Source: Tetraselmis striata
Taxonomy: Eukaryota; Chlorophyta; Chlorodendrophyceae; Chlorodendrales; Chlorodendraceae
Reading direction: 5' to 3'
NCBI GenBank assembly: GCA_006384855.1
Contig: VCJN01000708.1
Location: 372,001-436,000 of the forward strand
DNA length: 64,000 nt
Part shown: piece after piece, positions 33,101-45,600 of the stretch
Layout of the letters: the number at the start of each line of letters is the position of its first letter
Position numbering within the stretch: the first letter of the stretch is position 1
Notes under the pieces: generated by a model
Databases searched by the model: none
Told to the model about the DNA's origin: nothing
Seen by the model: only the letters and a program-made list of their open reading frames with translations
Translations under genes and position numbers: made by a program

Positions 33101-35182
33101 GGGCTTGCGGAAGCGCGCCATGTGGACGTTGCGGCAATCCATGTCGCCACCTATGAGGTCGAGCTGCTGGATGAGCCAGTGGTCTGGTCCAATGGCCGAG
33201 AGTACCCATACGTGCGTCAACCCCTGGAAATGTGCCCTGCCGCCTGTGTTACATTGGCAGCGAGCCTCACGCAGCATGCTCCCATGAGTGAGAAACGTAG
33301 TGGCTTTCCGGCGTTTAGTACTTTTGTGCGGCGATCCGCAGGTACCTGCTGACAGTCGTGCCATGGCCACTTTCTCGATCTTCATCACGTGTGCGGTGGT
33401 TGGCCTGGGCGTCCTGCTTGCAGTGAGTGTGTGGCTCATATGGCGCAACTGGCGTTTGAAGAACCGGGTGCACACGCTGATGAGTCAGGTACATGCCTGC
33501 GTTTGAGTGAGAGTCGGCCAGGCATGCATGCTTAGGTTGGAGTGAAGAGTGCCCGTCGCACATGTTGAATTGCCGTCACCTGGTGAGTATCTGGGGGGGG
33601 GGGGGGGGGGGGTCATATTAAATACAGGGGAAGAGACGTGCAGGGCGGACGCTCTAATTGCTCGGGGCTGAGAGACGTGACATTGTCCTGTTTTTAGGCA
33701 CGCGAGGATGTACCGGTGGAGTCGCCGCTTGGGAGGATGCTGGAGTTTCTCCATCAATATGGGGACGGGGGGCGGCGCCATCGGCCGACGCGCAACGCTG
33801 CGCGTCAGTTGGCGGAGTACATCACGTCCAATTCCAGCGCGCTCACTGTACCGGATATCGGTGCCATGACCGATGACATGAGTTCGGGCATCAAGGACTT
33901 CCTGCTGTCGAATGCTCGGCAATCACCTGACAAATTGAGGCGGATGTCAAAGAGCCTTAGCATGCTTCGCCCAGCCGGAAGCATGATCTCAGCCTCAGGA
34001 TCAGGTCCTGGCTCTCAACTCGAGAACGGCCTTCAAGCAACTAGCGCTGCATTGATGGAGGTGCTACAGAGTGCCACTTCGGACCTGCAGTGCAAAATTG
34101 GTTGCGACTTTTTCCTGGATTTTGTCACGCCGCAGTCGCCTTTCCAGTCGTGCCCTTCTCCGCTGCCACTTGTGGTGCTGCAGAGCGCCCGGTCGTTGGG
34201 CCTGCTGCAATCCGCCAATGCCCTTGACCATCTTGTGAACTTCAGCCGCTGTGTGGAGTCTGGATACGCAGATAGTCTGTGTACGCCCCCGAACCCATTT
34301 TCCTGCACGGACACAGAGTTACATGTTGAGCGGACTGGAATTACATGAGCAGGCGCACACAAGGTGTACCGGATGCTCACCTACCATGTATGTATACCCG
34401 CCACGCAGATCACTGCAAGTCGCATGGCGCAGATGTGACGCAGCGGCTCATCACAATCTTGAACAGAGCTGGCCTGGCCAACCTTCCGTCTGATCCGACA
34501 TCCAGGCATTCTCCCCTTGTAGGCCTGGTGTCTCTGGTGGCCGCCACGGTTCACGATTACGGTACAGCTGCCCACCTCGATGCGGTCATCGAGTCCATGT
34601 AGTGCACATGAGTGCCCGTGTAGAGGGTGCCAGCCATCGATCGGTGTGTGTCTCAATGTGCATGCTTACCATGCTGCCTCCTCTGTGCAGGCCATCCGCA
34701 GGTCAGCAACCATTTCCTGGAGGAGCAGGTGATCACCCAAGTCCCCTATAGCGACGATGGTTTGAACACCGGCTGACGTGTTGCTGATGTTTGGCAGCAA
34801 GCTCAGGTTGGCCTGGCTGTTGCATTGTGCAGGAGGATGCCATGGCCATCGAGTCGAATTACCAGGCCCCCGCAGAGCACTTTGCCCTCCGCGAGACATT
34901 GAAGCTGCTGGAGGACTCAAGCTGCGACTTTCTCGCCCGCGAGCAAGAGGAATGCAGCGGCACAGTGAAGAGGCGCAAGGGGTTCAGGAAGATGGTGGTG
35001 AAGCTAGTGCTGGGCACGGACATGAGCGCACACTTTGACCTTGTGGCGCAATTCAAGGCCCACTTTGAGAACAAGCCAGAGCTGAAATGGATGAACTCGG
35101 CGGAATTGTGGGTGGCTCTGGAGCAGAAGCACAGATTGCTAGTCCTTCAGGTCGCCCTCAAGGTGTGATGCACATCTCATCT

Positions 35183-35215
<33 letters not shown>

Positions 35216-36606
35216 GCAAGTCCCTCTTTCCAGATATACGCGACATGACCCAATCACCCAGAAGCTGGGATTCTCCATGATATGATGGATTATTTGTTAG
35301 CTAGCATAGCACCCATGTGGCGCAGTCAAGAATACGCACCGCTTCACAGTACTGACACCTGCGCTCTGCACGGCATGCAGGTTGCCGACATCGGGCATTG
35401 CGCGCTTCCATGGGATATTCACCGGGAATGGCTCCAGAGGCTGGAGGACGAGTTTTTCGAACAGGTGGCCTGCGCCTCTGCGTCTGTTCACTGCGTTTAC
35501 CCGTGCCCCCTGCATAAAGAGCTTCCGCATGCGTGGGTGGGATGCACGTCATATTTGCGCATGCGATGAGATGAACCGCGTTTTTTACTGCTCCGGAAAA
35601 TGTTCAGACCACCCTGGACAAACTCATCATGTCTGCAATTCATGCAATTGTTGGGCAATTACATTCTCACGCGGATAAATTCGTTTTTGTTATTGCGGCG
35701 AGGCAGTGGTGGCCGCTGTTGACACTCCTGGTGATGTCTGTGTGGGTCAGGGTGACAAGGAGCGTGCCGCTGGGTACCCGGTATCCGCCCTGATGGACCG
35801 CAACCTCCCGGGGTGAGGCTACCTGACCCACTTCGCAGCAATGTTTATTGCCGTACTGCATGCCGAGAGCTGATGATTGTCAATGTGCTGCCGGTGGTTG
35901 TGTCCGATTCAGGGCGACTGCTGCCAGCAATCAGGTATGCCGGCAATGTGTTTATTTTTAGGGTGGACATCGGGCGTTGTGCCCGCTGTGGGATGTTTCG
36001 AACCGGAGTCGATGCGGTGTCGCGCCATGGAACCGCTAGAACTGCCACCTGTCGTCCACGGCGTGTGTCCATGCTAGCTGAATGCCATTCAGACATGGCA
36101 GCTGATCGCTAGCGTCAATGTGACTCTTTTGCCGTTCACGCAGGTCGGGTTCTACAAGGTGATCGTCCTCCCTTTGCTGAAGGCCTGGGTTTCCGTTTTT
36201 CCATCGTCTGCACCGCTTCTTGAGCAGGTGCAGCACCGCGCCGTTGCGGCCATGCTCTCCCCCCCCCCCCCCCCCCCCGCCCCCTAACCCACGACCATCA
36301 CCACCGCCACCACCACCACCACCGCCCGCCACTCATTCATACTCCGCCTCAGCCTGGCGCTGCTTGCTCCACAGCAGCGTCCGGTACAGGCATGAGGATG
36401 GGTGTATTTGCTCAGTCGGAATATAATGCCATGCTGCGCTCTCTGCGCGGACTCGACAGGCGCACGAAAACTTGGCCCGATACAACGCCGAGGTGGCCGC
36501 AAGCGCGCCTTCAGTCAGCGTACCAAGCACTGACGCAAAACAAGGAGCAAAGGGCCGCAGTTCTCTGACCCAAATGTTGCCAGGAGTACTACCAGGGCGG
36601 CGCTGA
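30172..36606 (+). CDS. Receptor-type cyclic-nucleotide phosphodiesterase
   Basis: Predicted single-pass membrane protein of about 1,130 residues. Order: signal/anchor (MRLAGLLLLVVGTVAQLAG); extracellular type I periplasmic-binding (ANF-receptor) fold (ALQ-like AVEHVNSGQCGILG, SAGSHLVELTASD, LVQFFGWKDVALVHSQSPSG, VTLYMVPNALLRFLAAMEEA, NMYDAVWSIAFGMAAAALAK); one helix (IFITCAVVGLGVLLAVSVWL); cytoplasmic PDEase I domain. The catalytic part shows HCKSHGADV, the signature HDYGHPQVSN (HDX2HX4N), VLGTDMSAHFDL, VADIGHCALPWDIHREW, GDKERAAGYPVSALMDRN and TQVGFYKVIVLPL with the invariant Gln. Exons read with consistent phase: 30172-30649, 31285-31334, 31402-31566, 31721-31768, ~31860-32015, 32132-32254, 32360-32470, 32594-~32685, 32753-~33287, ~33319-33488, 33698-34274, 34409-34561, 34691-34728, 34833-35162, 35381-35464, 35751-35812, 36113-36227, 36460-36606 (TGA). 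Expected to hydrolyse cAMP or cGMP in response to an external ligand. ATG 30172 is preferred because it precedes the hydrophobic segment. Confidence 0.85.
33594..33613. repeat. poly(G) run in an intron
   Basis: About 19 G between the membrane-helix exon and the next exon. Similar runs of C lie in two other introns of this gene (35188-35216 and 36257-36279). Confidence 0.9.
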
Positions 36607-38200
36607 CGGGCCTTGAAACTGACTTCAGCTCGGCATGCTCACGACTGCTGGGAAATGCCCAGGACGCTGTGGCGGCCATGTGGCCCCGCAAAAAAGCATC
36701 CGACTTTAACGATGGCAGTGTTCTGCAGCATGCTCTTGGCCCTGCTGGACGTACGGCGGTGGCGTGATTAGCTGCGTGCTTGACTATGAGCTTGTTCATG
36801 AAATATGGTATAACGGCAGGTGGCTCATGGTGGTCTCCGCATGTACGGGTGCCGAGGTACTCTGAAAAACGCATTCCAAGAACGTGCCATATACCCTGTT
36901 TGATTTGGTTGACACAAAACAATCCTGGCTGATATATTACGAATTTAAGAACGTTGTGTTGCCACCTTGATTTCTACAGCAAATCTTCGCGTTACTGTAC
37001 AAGTGCGTCGCGGCACCAGTACCGGTACCCGGTACACTACCTCTGCGCACTGCTGTCTCAAACAATATATACTGGAAACCATACTGGGCAGCAGGGTAGT
37101 GTGCAGGGGCATGCGTAACGTAATAAATAAAGCAGATGGCGCTATTAAAATTGAATGTCCCTATTTTACCGCCAATGATACCGACCCGAAACAAAAATCC
37201 GAGCTTTAGTCGCTACCGGGTTAGTTATTTTAAAAACGGATGCTCTTGCCGGGCCACGTATGCATGCACGCATCACCCTCACAAATGTGTGCACCACATG
37301 ACCACTACCCATTGGTCTCCGATATAAAGTCATTATCTTCAAATAAGCTCACAATGATGATACAAATGTAGAATACATGTAAAAGGTTTTCTTGACAAAT
37401 CCAGCACTTCAAGCAACGAGATAACTTGGTAGAGGATAGTTGTTTTTTCGAGCGTTTCAAGCGGTCAGGTTACTCTGAGCATAGCAGCTAGTAGTCTCCA
37501 GGTGTCCGCATGTCGTTGCTAGCGCATACGCTACACTACTGCGTCAACCCAGCGATGCATGGCATGACACCCCCACAGCCATCGGCCAGCCATCGTGATT
37601 GGCTGCCGGCGTGTTGCAGGCATGCGTATTGGCTGCCTACTCATCAAGCAGAATGCCAAGGTCGCCAAAAATATATAATGGGATTCATTGGGGTGTGGGG
37701 GGATTCGTCAAATAATGTACACATACTGCCGCCTGGTAATCCAATCTGGCGACTTTCTTGGCTGTGCTATCAAAATCTGTTTAAACTTATTGCTGCAAGC
37801 GAGTAGAATTGTATTATATTACATTGTGCCCGTACCTGTGTCGAAGCACTTGAATACTCGAACTTCCGATGGCGGAATGGGACGTGGCGGACGAAACATT
37901 TCGATTTAATATTCGAACGAAGTCCGCGACTCATCATATCGGCACCGACTACCGGTATATTGTACGTACTCGTACTGCTGGAATCGAGCGATCATATCAT
38001 GTCAAAAAGTTCGGGTTAAGACACGGGTGACCCCGGGAACACTGTCACACCCCATATACTCAACATAGAGCGTGTCCTCTGACAGGGGTGCCCCGCTTCC
38101 CTCCTCATATTTAACATATGTGTTAACGATATATTCGATGGGGTAGAACATCTAGGGTGTGACGTACCAAGGTGCATTAGCGGCTAGGCAACCACTGCGG
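36607..38200. other. Intergenic, no gene seen
   Basis: AT-richer than the gene. It contains short palindromic GGTACC phrases near 37015-37035 and no supported ORF or RNA gene. Confidence 0.45.
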
Positions 38201-38207
38201 GTGCCGG

Positions 38208-39330
38208 GTGAGTTATAGTTACGCGGACGACGCTGTTGGTCTCACATGCTCGTTCCATATGATATGCATGCCATGTTCGCCCACTTCTCCCACTGGGCGG
38301 AGGACCATTTTGTGGGGTTTGGGGTACTTGTGTGGGGTGATAGAATCATACGGATATTCCGACGAGACCGCGTTACGCGAACAAGCTTCCCGATGGCAAG
38401 TTGAGCTGGGGTGGGGGGGGGGGGGGGGGACATCGGTTGTAAATGAACATAGGTATTTCGATACGGTCATTAACTCAGACTTAGGCATGCGGCACATGGT
38501 AGACGGCCGGGTCAAGAAGGGCACGCGCGTCATCGAGGCGCTAGATCCGGTATTTGTCAGTGGACGGGGCATAATTCATGTTAAGAGGCATGTGTATGTC
38601 GTTAAAACATGTATACTACCGGTTATAAGTTCCGGGTGTGAAGTATGTGGAATGGATACAACTAGTGGCGCAAACAAATTACAATCCGTACTCAGTCAGT
38701 GCGTGCGGTGCCTTATTGGATTGGGTAAAAACTCACTTGGGGTGGCCACTGCACCGATAATGCGGGGATTGTTGGATGTTGCGCCCATAGAGGCTACGGC
38801 CACTGTGGTACGGGCTCGGGCGTTCTTAAAGCATACGACTTGAATACATGTGTAACCCATATAGGAGATCAGCCAAGTCGGGCGCGCCCTAACACGTGGA
38901 CGTCGGGGACTGTGCGGCGGTTAGATCGGCTAGCAAGGGCAAACGTAAGGCAAGCTAAGGGGGCGCACCTTCCACTTGAGTGGGGGTCACTAGCTGCGCG
39001 CGATGCCGTTAAACTAGTAAAGGCATTAGCGTGGGTGCGTTACGAATCGTCGGCAGCGTTATCCCGTACTCACACCTGGGGTATTATGTCCATGCGTCTT
39101 ATGCGTCAAACCCGTTGCCTCAGTACGGTACGGGTGTCCCCGCGGGGGTTGTGGCCGGGCTGCTCATTATGATACAATTACGCACCCGAATATTTCACAC
39201 TGCCCGCCGATTGGACCGGATTCATGCCATGCCTAAGCGGTTCCTTGAGCACTGCCTTGCATGTGGCGGAAGTGAATCTAACAGTTATGCAACCTATTTT
39301 GCACCGAGGCACGCGGTGAATTGTGGTTAG
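38208..39330 (+). pseudogene. LINE reverse transcriptase C-terminal fragment
   Basis: Begins at YADDAVGL, the catalytic YADD box. It continues with FDTVINSDLGMRHMVDGRVK, IKRHVYVVKTCILPVISSGCE-like text, LQSVLSQCVRCLIGLGKNS and ARAFLKHTT, then in other frames KGAHLPLEWGSLAARDAVKL and MPKRFLEHCLACGGSESNSY (a C-terminal cysteine motif). Everything upstream of YADD is missing, as in 5'-truncated LINE insertions. A poly(G) run (38411-38430) breaks the match locally. It is a different LINE lineage from the RT at 17-21 kb, and ends just before the large DNA transposon. Confidence 0.7.
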
Positions 39331-39378
39331 GTCTAAATTAGGGTTTGGGGGCAGCAGTGGGATTGATGGCTAATATGA

Positions 39379-39415
39379 ATGCCGGTTGGTTCATTTGTGC
39401 CAAGTCGGGAAACCA
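39379..39415 (+). repeat. Left terminal inverted repeat (tentative)
   Basis: Pairs with the inverse of 58925-58960 over about 35 bp with mismatches. The strongest shared blocks are AATGCYGGTT, CATTTGT and CCAA. Confidence 0.5.
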
Positions 39416-39605
39416 ATTCCGTCCAAACTTGGACAAATCAAAGAAGTGAAGGAAACGGGATGGTTACAAGAAGGTTGCGCCGTCGGGGGCTGAAACTCCG
39501 TCCAAACTGGGACAAACATAAGGGCGAGGAGGACGTGATGGCTACAAGTAGTTTGTGCTGTTGGGGGCTGAAACTCCGTCAAAGCCGGGACAAAACATAT
39601 GAGCG
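39400..39605 (+). repeat. Subterminal repeats, left end
   Basis: Three copies of a roughly 75-bp unit carrying CCGTCCAAACTKGGACAAA or CGTCAAAGCCGGGACAAAA. The last two also share GATGGYTACAAG and GGGGCTGAAACTCCGTC. The right end has inverse TTGTCC/GGGACAAA phrases at about 58232, 58285 and 58924. Confidence 0.7.
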
Positions 39606-39625
39606 GCTAATTTTGCGGAATTGTA

Positions 39626-42600
39626 CTACATATCATCATCTTCGAGCACATAATCCCCTCGACGCTCCGCCGCCTCAAGTCTTCTCTTATCCGCCGCTTG
39701 GCGCTCTTCCCGCTCCTACCTCTTTCTCGGGCATTGGAAGGGGTAGACCCGGCCACTTCTCGAAGTCGTATGGGCGCAGTCTTTGAGTCTCGTCCCATGG
39801 CTTCTCTTTGAACCATGAGGTCATTCTGGACTTCATCCCCGCGATTTGCGTCTTCTGGTTGTCAATGAGGATCGTCTTCAAGTTATTGTTTGTGAACGAG
39901 TAGCTCGGATGCATATGGTCCCACCACACGGAAAAGGCCACATCGACCTAAAGGCGTGGCAAACCGCACAAGGCGTTAATTTCTTATATTGATTGCATTA
40001 TGTCACTCGCCCGGGTTGCACCCCTCACGCACCGCGGTTGTCCCGGTTCCGGCTGTGACGTCAACGATTGTTGTCCCGTTTGTTGCTGCCATCTTCAGGT
40101 GCTTGGCGAAGAAAGCGATATACTTTTGGTACTTGTTCACTGTCTGCCTGTTCTCATCCTTCCATTTCGCAGTGTCTTTGAAGTGACCCAGCAGAATTGA
40201 TGTAGAGAACATGGAAAGGCACAACCGGCTCAGCGAGTGATGATGAATACAAGCCGGCTACTTGCCACGAATCAAATCTCACCTTCGGGGATCATCAAAA
40301 CGGATGTTGTCAGCTATGATGCTTGGCGGGGCTTCCTGATGCAGAGGTAGTACTCAGCGTCGTGATGCAGAGAACTGCTCATCTTCATCCCGCAATCCTT
40401 GGCCCAAGTCAAGACGTGATAGATGAGGTCTTCAGCTTTGTTTTGTACGGCTGTGATTGCGGATCCAAGCTGCTGGTCCGAGAGGTGAATGAAGAAATGG
40501 CACCCATCAAGAGCAGTGTAGACGTCAGAATATTTAGCTAGGATATTCAACTGCCTGCGGGGAAAATAGGAAATTAGGTAAATGAAAGCACAGCCATCTA
40601 CGCACCCGGGTTGTGGGGGGTATCTTACCTGGCGAAAGCAAACACGTCGTCGAAGTCGTCCGTGCCCCACGCAGCATCCTTCGAGTCCCAGTTGTGCGAA
40701 CCAGCTCCGAAAAGCGCATCGGCAATGATGATTGTGGCCTTTCTCGTACGAACTGCCGACATGGCTTCTACGAAGAATTGTTTTGCCGCGGGAGCCTTGA
40801 AGTCCCCCTCCACAATGCAAGTCTTGCAAAGCTCCGTGTTCAACCAGACCCTATCATCCTTGTGGACCTCTTCGCCCTTGGGCATCACCGGAAGTTCCTC
40901 GGCCTGAGGTGTGTATTTGAAAACCGATTCGAGTTAAAAGCTCACAATGAAATTTCAGAAGACGACATTTGCGGTTGCACAAAATCTTACCTTCATCGAT
41001 ATCCATAGCTCATCATAACATTCGGAGCGGAAACCGCGATAAGCTCCGGGGCACATGCCAGAAGAGCAAACTCTGAGGAGAATGAGATGACCAAGTCCGG
41101 CATCTGATTCTTGATGCGATACGCCTCACTCCTTGTGTTGGTGTTGGTAGCGGCGATATGCTTTCGAACCGGTAGTGGTGTTAGATAATCGGCGGATTTC
41201 ATGCCCCCCCAACTCGCAGGAGGGGTCAGCAAGACCATCAAAGGACCGCAGCGATGAGCACCTTTGAACAACTCATGGAACTTTCTGGGGAAGCATGTTG
41301 GGCCGAGGTCATCAACCTTGGCTCGGAATTTGGTGATGGCGTGAGTCAAGGCGAGCGGCTGCTTGCTGGCCCTACACTTGGTCTTCCACATCCCAATCGA
41401 TGACGTGGTCCGAGAGATATTTCCCCGAGTTCCGGGCCGGTTCGTCTGGCGTCCGCAGTCGGATTGCCTCCCTGCCCTTCGCCGTGTCAATGGCATTCAT
41501 GACCTTGATGCTTGCTCGACGCAAGAGATCGCGAAACCTCCATGTCTCAATCATCGCGAGCTACTCCGCGTTGGTGTGCGCAACAGTCATGGGGTCTTTG
41601 TCGCCGGCATGCTTTATGTCATCCATCAAATCGTGGAGGTTCGGGGTCACATTGTGCTCCCCGTGGATGAGCGGTCCAGCCACCAAGTACACTTGGCCCA
41701 CATGAAGACCCGTGTTGTTGCTCTGCTTGGCAAGAGACGGCTCGTCAAGCCATGGCGTACCGGGGCCAAAGCCAGCATCCTTGGCCGGAAAACAAAACTT
41801 CAGTACGGAGAAAGGAATGATAGTATTCCATGTGATTGATAGACAATGGGGTAGGTCGCAACTTTCCTCCATGAGGGCGACTCGGAATTGAGCTCTATGT
41901 TTGCCAAAGCCGTACTTCTTGTTATCGAGGATTGCATTGATAGGCTTCCGAATTGTTTCGTAAACCTTGCTCACGACCTTCGGGGAAAGTTGCCTGCCGT
42001 AATTGAGACGCTCAAGACTAGCGACTTCATTCCGGTAGTGTGCGTAGAGCTCGTGTATTTTTTCGCAGGCTTCCCTCCATCCTCGAACCCCGAGCTTAAC
42101 ATGCCGGTAGGCTTCAAAAATCTACTCAAGTGGCTCAAAAACACTACGCAAAACAATTGAGTCAGAACCCCGCAGCATTATCAACAAGATACAATTTCAT
42201 CATGTAGGCAGCTAACCGTTGTGGGCGCGAGCAGGGCTCAATCAAATTTGAGAACTCGCTGCTCTTCTCAGCTTTGATGCCGATCTTCTCAAGTTCAACT
42301 TGAAGAACTTCGTCAGACTTCTTGAACTCGTTCACGACTCTAATTTGCGGAAGTGCCCTAAAGTCCGGACGAATTGCAGCTTGTTGGGCATACCCGCTCT
42401 CGAAACATCTTCGAAGCTTATGCACAAACAATCCGATTTCAAATATACCGAGTGATTATGTACCTCTGATGACAAACCGATTTTGTCCCGCTGATGACAG
42501 CCCGTTTTGTCCCGCTGATGACATACCGTTTCGTCCCGCTGATGACATGCCGTTTCGTCCCACTCAGGACGGAATGATTTCGTCCTGGTGATGACAGACC

Positions 42601-45600
42601 GTTTTGTCCCGCTGATGACAGACCGTTTCGTCCCACTGAGGACGGACCGACTTCGTCCCGCTGATGACAAAACATTATGTCTTGGTGATGACATACCGTT
42701 TCGTCCCATTGATGACATACCGTTTCGTCCCACTGATGACATACCTATTTCGTCGCGCTAATAACAGACCGTTTCGTCCCACTGATGACATAACGGTTTC
42801 GTCCCACTGATGACAGACCTATTTTCGTCCCACTGACGACAGAACGATTTTTGTCACACTTGATGACTATTTGGTCCCACGGTCAGCTTAGTAATAATGT
42901 GATAGATTTGGTCGCTCACAAGGAGTTTTTGCATGGACGTGTCTCATACAATGGTGTGACCCGCCTCGTTGAGCTTCATAGACATGTAGCGGCAGACTTC
43001 CGGCGAGAGACCGAGGTACATCTTGTCCGACGTGAAGCGGATGCCTTTGTTTGTTTCGTAGATTTCCGGATAGTTTTCCTTCTCCACGCGCTTCGCCTCC
43101 CGTCTGTGGCTGCCGTCGATGTTGGCTTGAAGCGCGCAGTGGGAGCCCAAAAAGTTGATGATGACGTCGATCTCTGGCTTGTAGGAACTTGCATCCGTCA
43201 ACCTCGGCTTTTCCCCGCCTTCGAATGCTGCGACTAGGTCCTTGAAGTTGGCCATGGTCGGAGCGAGGGGCTTTTACTCTCCGGAGAAAACTCCGTTCTT
43301 GCGAACTACCGGAAAGGACACTGAGAAATTCTCGGCGGATAGGGAAGGATTCTTCTGAATAACAAATGCAAAGGCATGTGAGTAAGTTGCATTGTGTATT
43401 AATTTGGTTTTGTTTACGCATTTGATCCGGATAGGTACAACAGGTCACGATAGGCTTTGCCTTGTAGCTTTGCGCCACCATATTGCAGTCTTGTAGCTTT
43501 ATTAGGGGAACGGAATTCAAATTCCGGCGGCGGAGCGACGAACTTATCGGATGGGAATAACCTGAAAATGTGAGGTAACCCCGTATCCTTGTCGGTGACG
43601 AGGTTGACTTTGTCGGCGTATAAGATGTTGATGTCGCCACCGTGAGATGTCTCCACCTCTAGATCAGCAATCTCGACTCTGAGGTGGCTGTAAGAGATCC
43701 ATGCGACGGCACCGGTGTTGCTAAAGCCATTCAAGGCCGGCGGGACGGCAAACGTATCGACGTATGGAAGCGCGTTCTCAAAATCGTTGTCAATGTTGGC
43801 CAAGTCATCGATGGTAATCGTACCATCCGCGAAACCTCTCCGCGCATGCGCCAGCACATTGCGCTCAACCAAAGTCCACGCGTAGTACGACTGGAACCGC
43901 GGTTGGAAGGAGAGTGGCGGGTGGATCGCGTGGAGTAGCAACCTCTCAAAGACGACTTCGATCCCGATCTCCTGGTGCAATCCCAAGCGATAAGGTTGCA
44001 GACAGATCTGCGGAAACATATGGGGATATTCATACTTATTGAGACACGATATTGATACACGAATTCAGAAACCTCAACTGTGTTACTCACCTACTAGCGT
44101 CCTCTTCCGTTATAGCCGACGTCCGTAATTTTTCCGAGGCACGCGAGAAGTGCCCCCTTCGGATCATCGAAAAATTCCTTGCCAGTCAGCAGGCTCGCCT
44201 TGTGCAATTCGATGTACAAATAGATATGTTTGTGAATACTCCAACCCCACGAAGTGAAGTCGCTGTAGCCCCCATCGTGCTCTTGAGATTCGTCGCTGTC
44301 GTCGAAGAAGTCGTTGAAAGAGGCGATTGTCATCAGCTTTGTCTTCCTCTCGGGTCCAGGAGTTCCGGTGATGTCGAGAGCTTGCTTGCGCTTCTCTGCC
44401 GCCCGTTGCCTCCGTTCTTCCTTTGTGCCGAAGACCTCTTCATCCGTGCACATACTGAGGAATTCAGGAACCCTTCTTCTCGAAGCCTCGGCAATAGGGG
44501 CTCGAGAACCAAAAGCTCCAGAATCGGATGCTTGCCCGGTAGTCGGCGCTGGAGTTTCGAGCTTGGGCTCCGGCTCAGCTTCAGGCTCAGGCTCAGGCTC
44601 GGGCTCCGGCTCGGGCTTACACTGTGAGATTCAGATGTGACGTAAATGTGCCCTACTGGTGACGAACGACGACATACGGGGACGATACGGGACGGACGAG
44701 GGACGTGGATTTCATACCCAGTAGCGACGACTATCGCGCGCGACCTGTAAAGTACTATATGAATTTCTCGTTTCCATAATTTCATCAAATTGATATGCGC
44801 ACGCGGGCTCGCGTGTCGCCCGCCGACGCGGAGCACCCGGGCTAAGTACAGGCGGATGTACGCACTCATTGCACATCGCCGCACATCGCTGACCGCACAT
44901 CGCTGACCGCTGACCCCGCGGTGTGCCGCGATGTGCGGCACGACGGGCGGAGGTGTGGGCGGATGTAGGTGGTACGGTAGGTGGTAGGCGGTAGGTGGTG
45001 TTCGTAGGTGCGCGTTTTAATGCAGCCGCCCTAACTGCTGATGATTGTGTAACGCCCCAGCACGCGCATGAAGTACGGGGTCGCCTCACGGTCACCGCCG
45101 CTCACCGTTGAATCAAGCGCGGACAGCCGCGCACTCGCATCTGTGTTGCCTGCCGGTGGTGGGTTACATCCACCCCAACTCTCAACCCCCCCCCCCCGCC
45201 CCCCGCGCGCGGCAGCAGGCATGCCGGCAAAGGGATGGATAGCGAGTGTGTCGAAGGATGGCGTGTACACATGCAAGCACTGCCACGGCATCGTGACGGG
45301 TAGTAGTGAAAGGACGGCGCGAGAGCGGCACTTCCGGAAATACCCGAACTGTAGCCACTCGTTGAAGCGTGCGGCTAAGTTGCGCCGCAAGGCCGCCTTA
45401 TCACAAGCAGCAGCAGCAGGGGCGGCAGCAGCAGCAGCAGCAACAGCAGCAACAAGCGCGGCAGCAGGAGTAGCTGCAGCCGTCGGAAACGGCCCGCCGG
45501 CGCCGGTCTCGGACGACGGCGGCTCGAAGGTGGACGATGTGATGGGCGTGGGGGAGGACCCCGTTGGCGAAGACGGTATGGACATCGACGCGCCTGCGTG

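Noticed and set aside
42466-42870. C/D-box snoRNA array (TGATGA and CTGA motifs)
   Set aside because: Box C lacks the purine before TGATGA in nearly all units, and the spacing to a box D is only that of the repeat itself.
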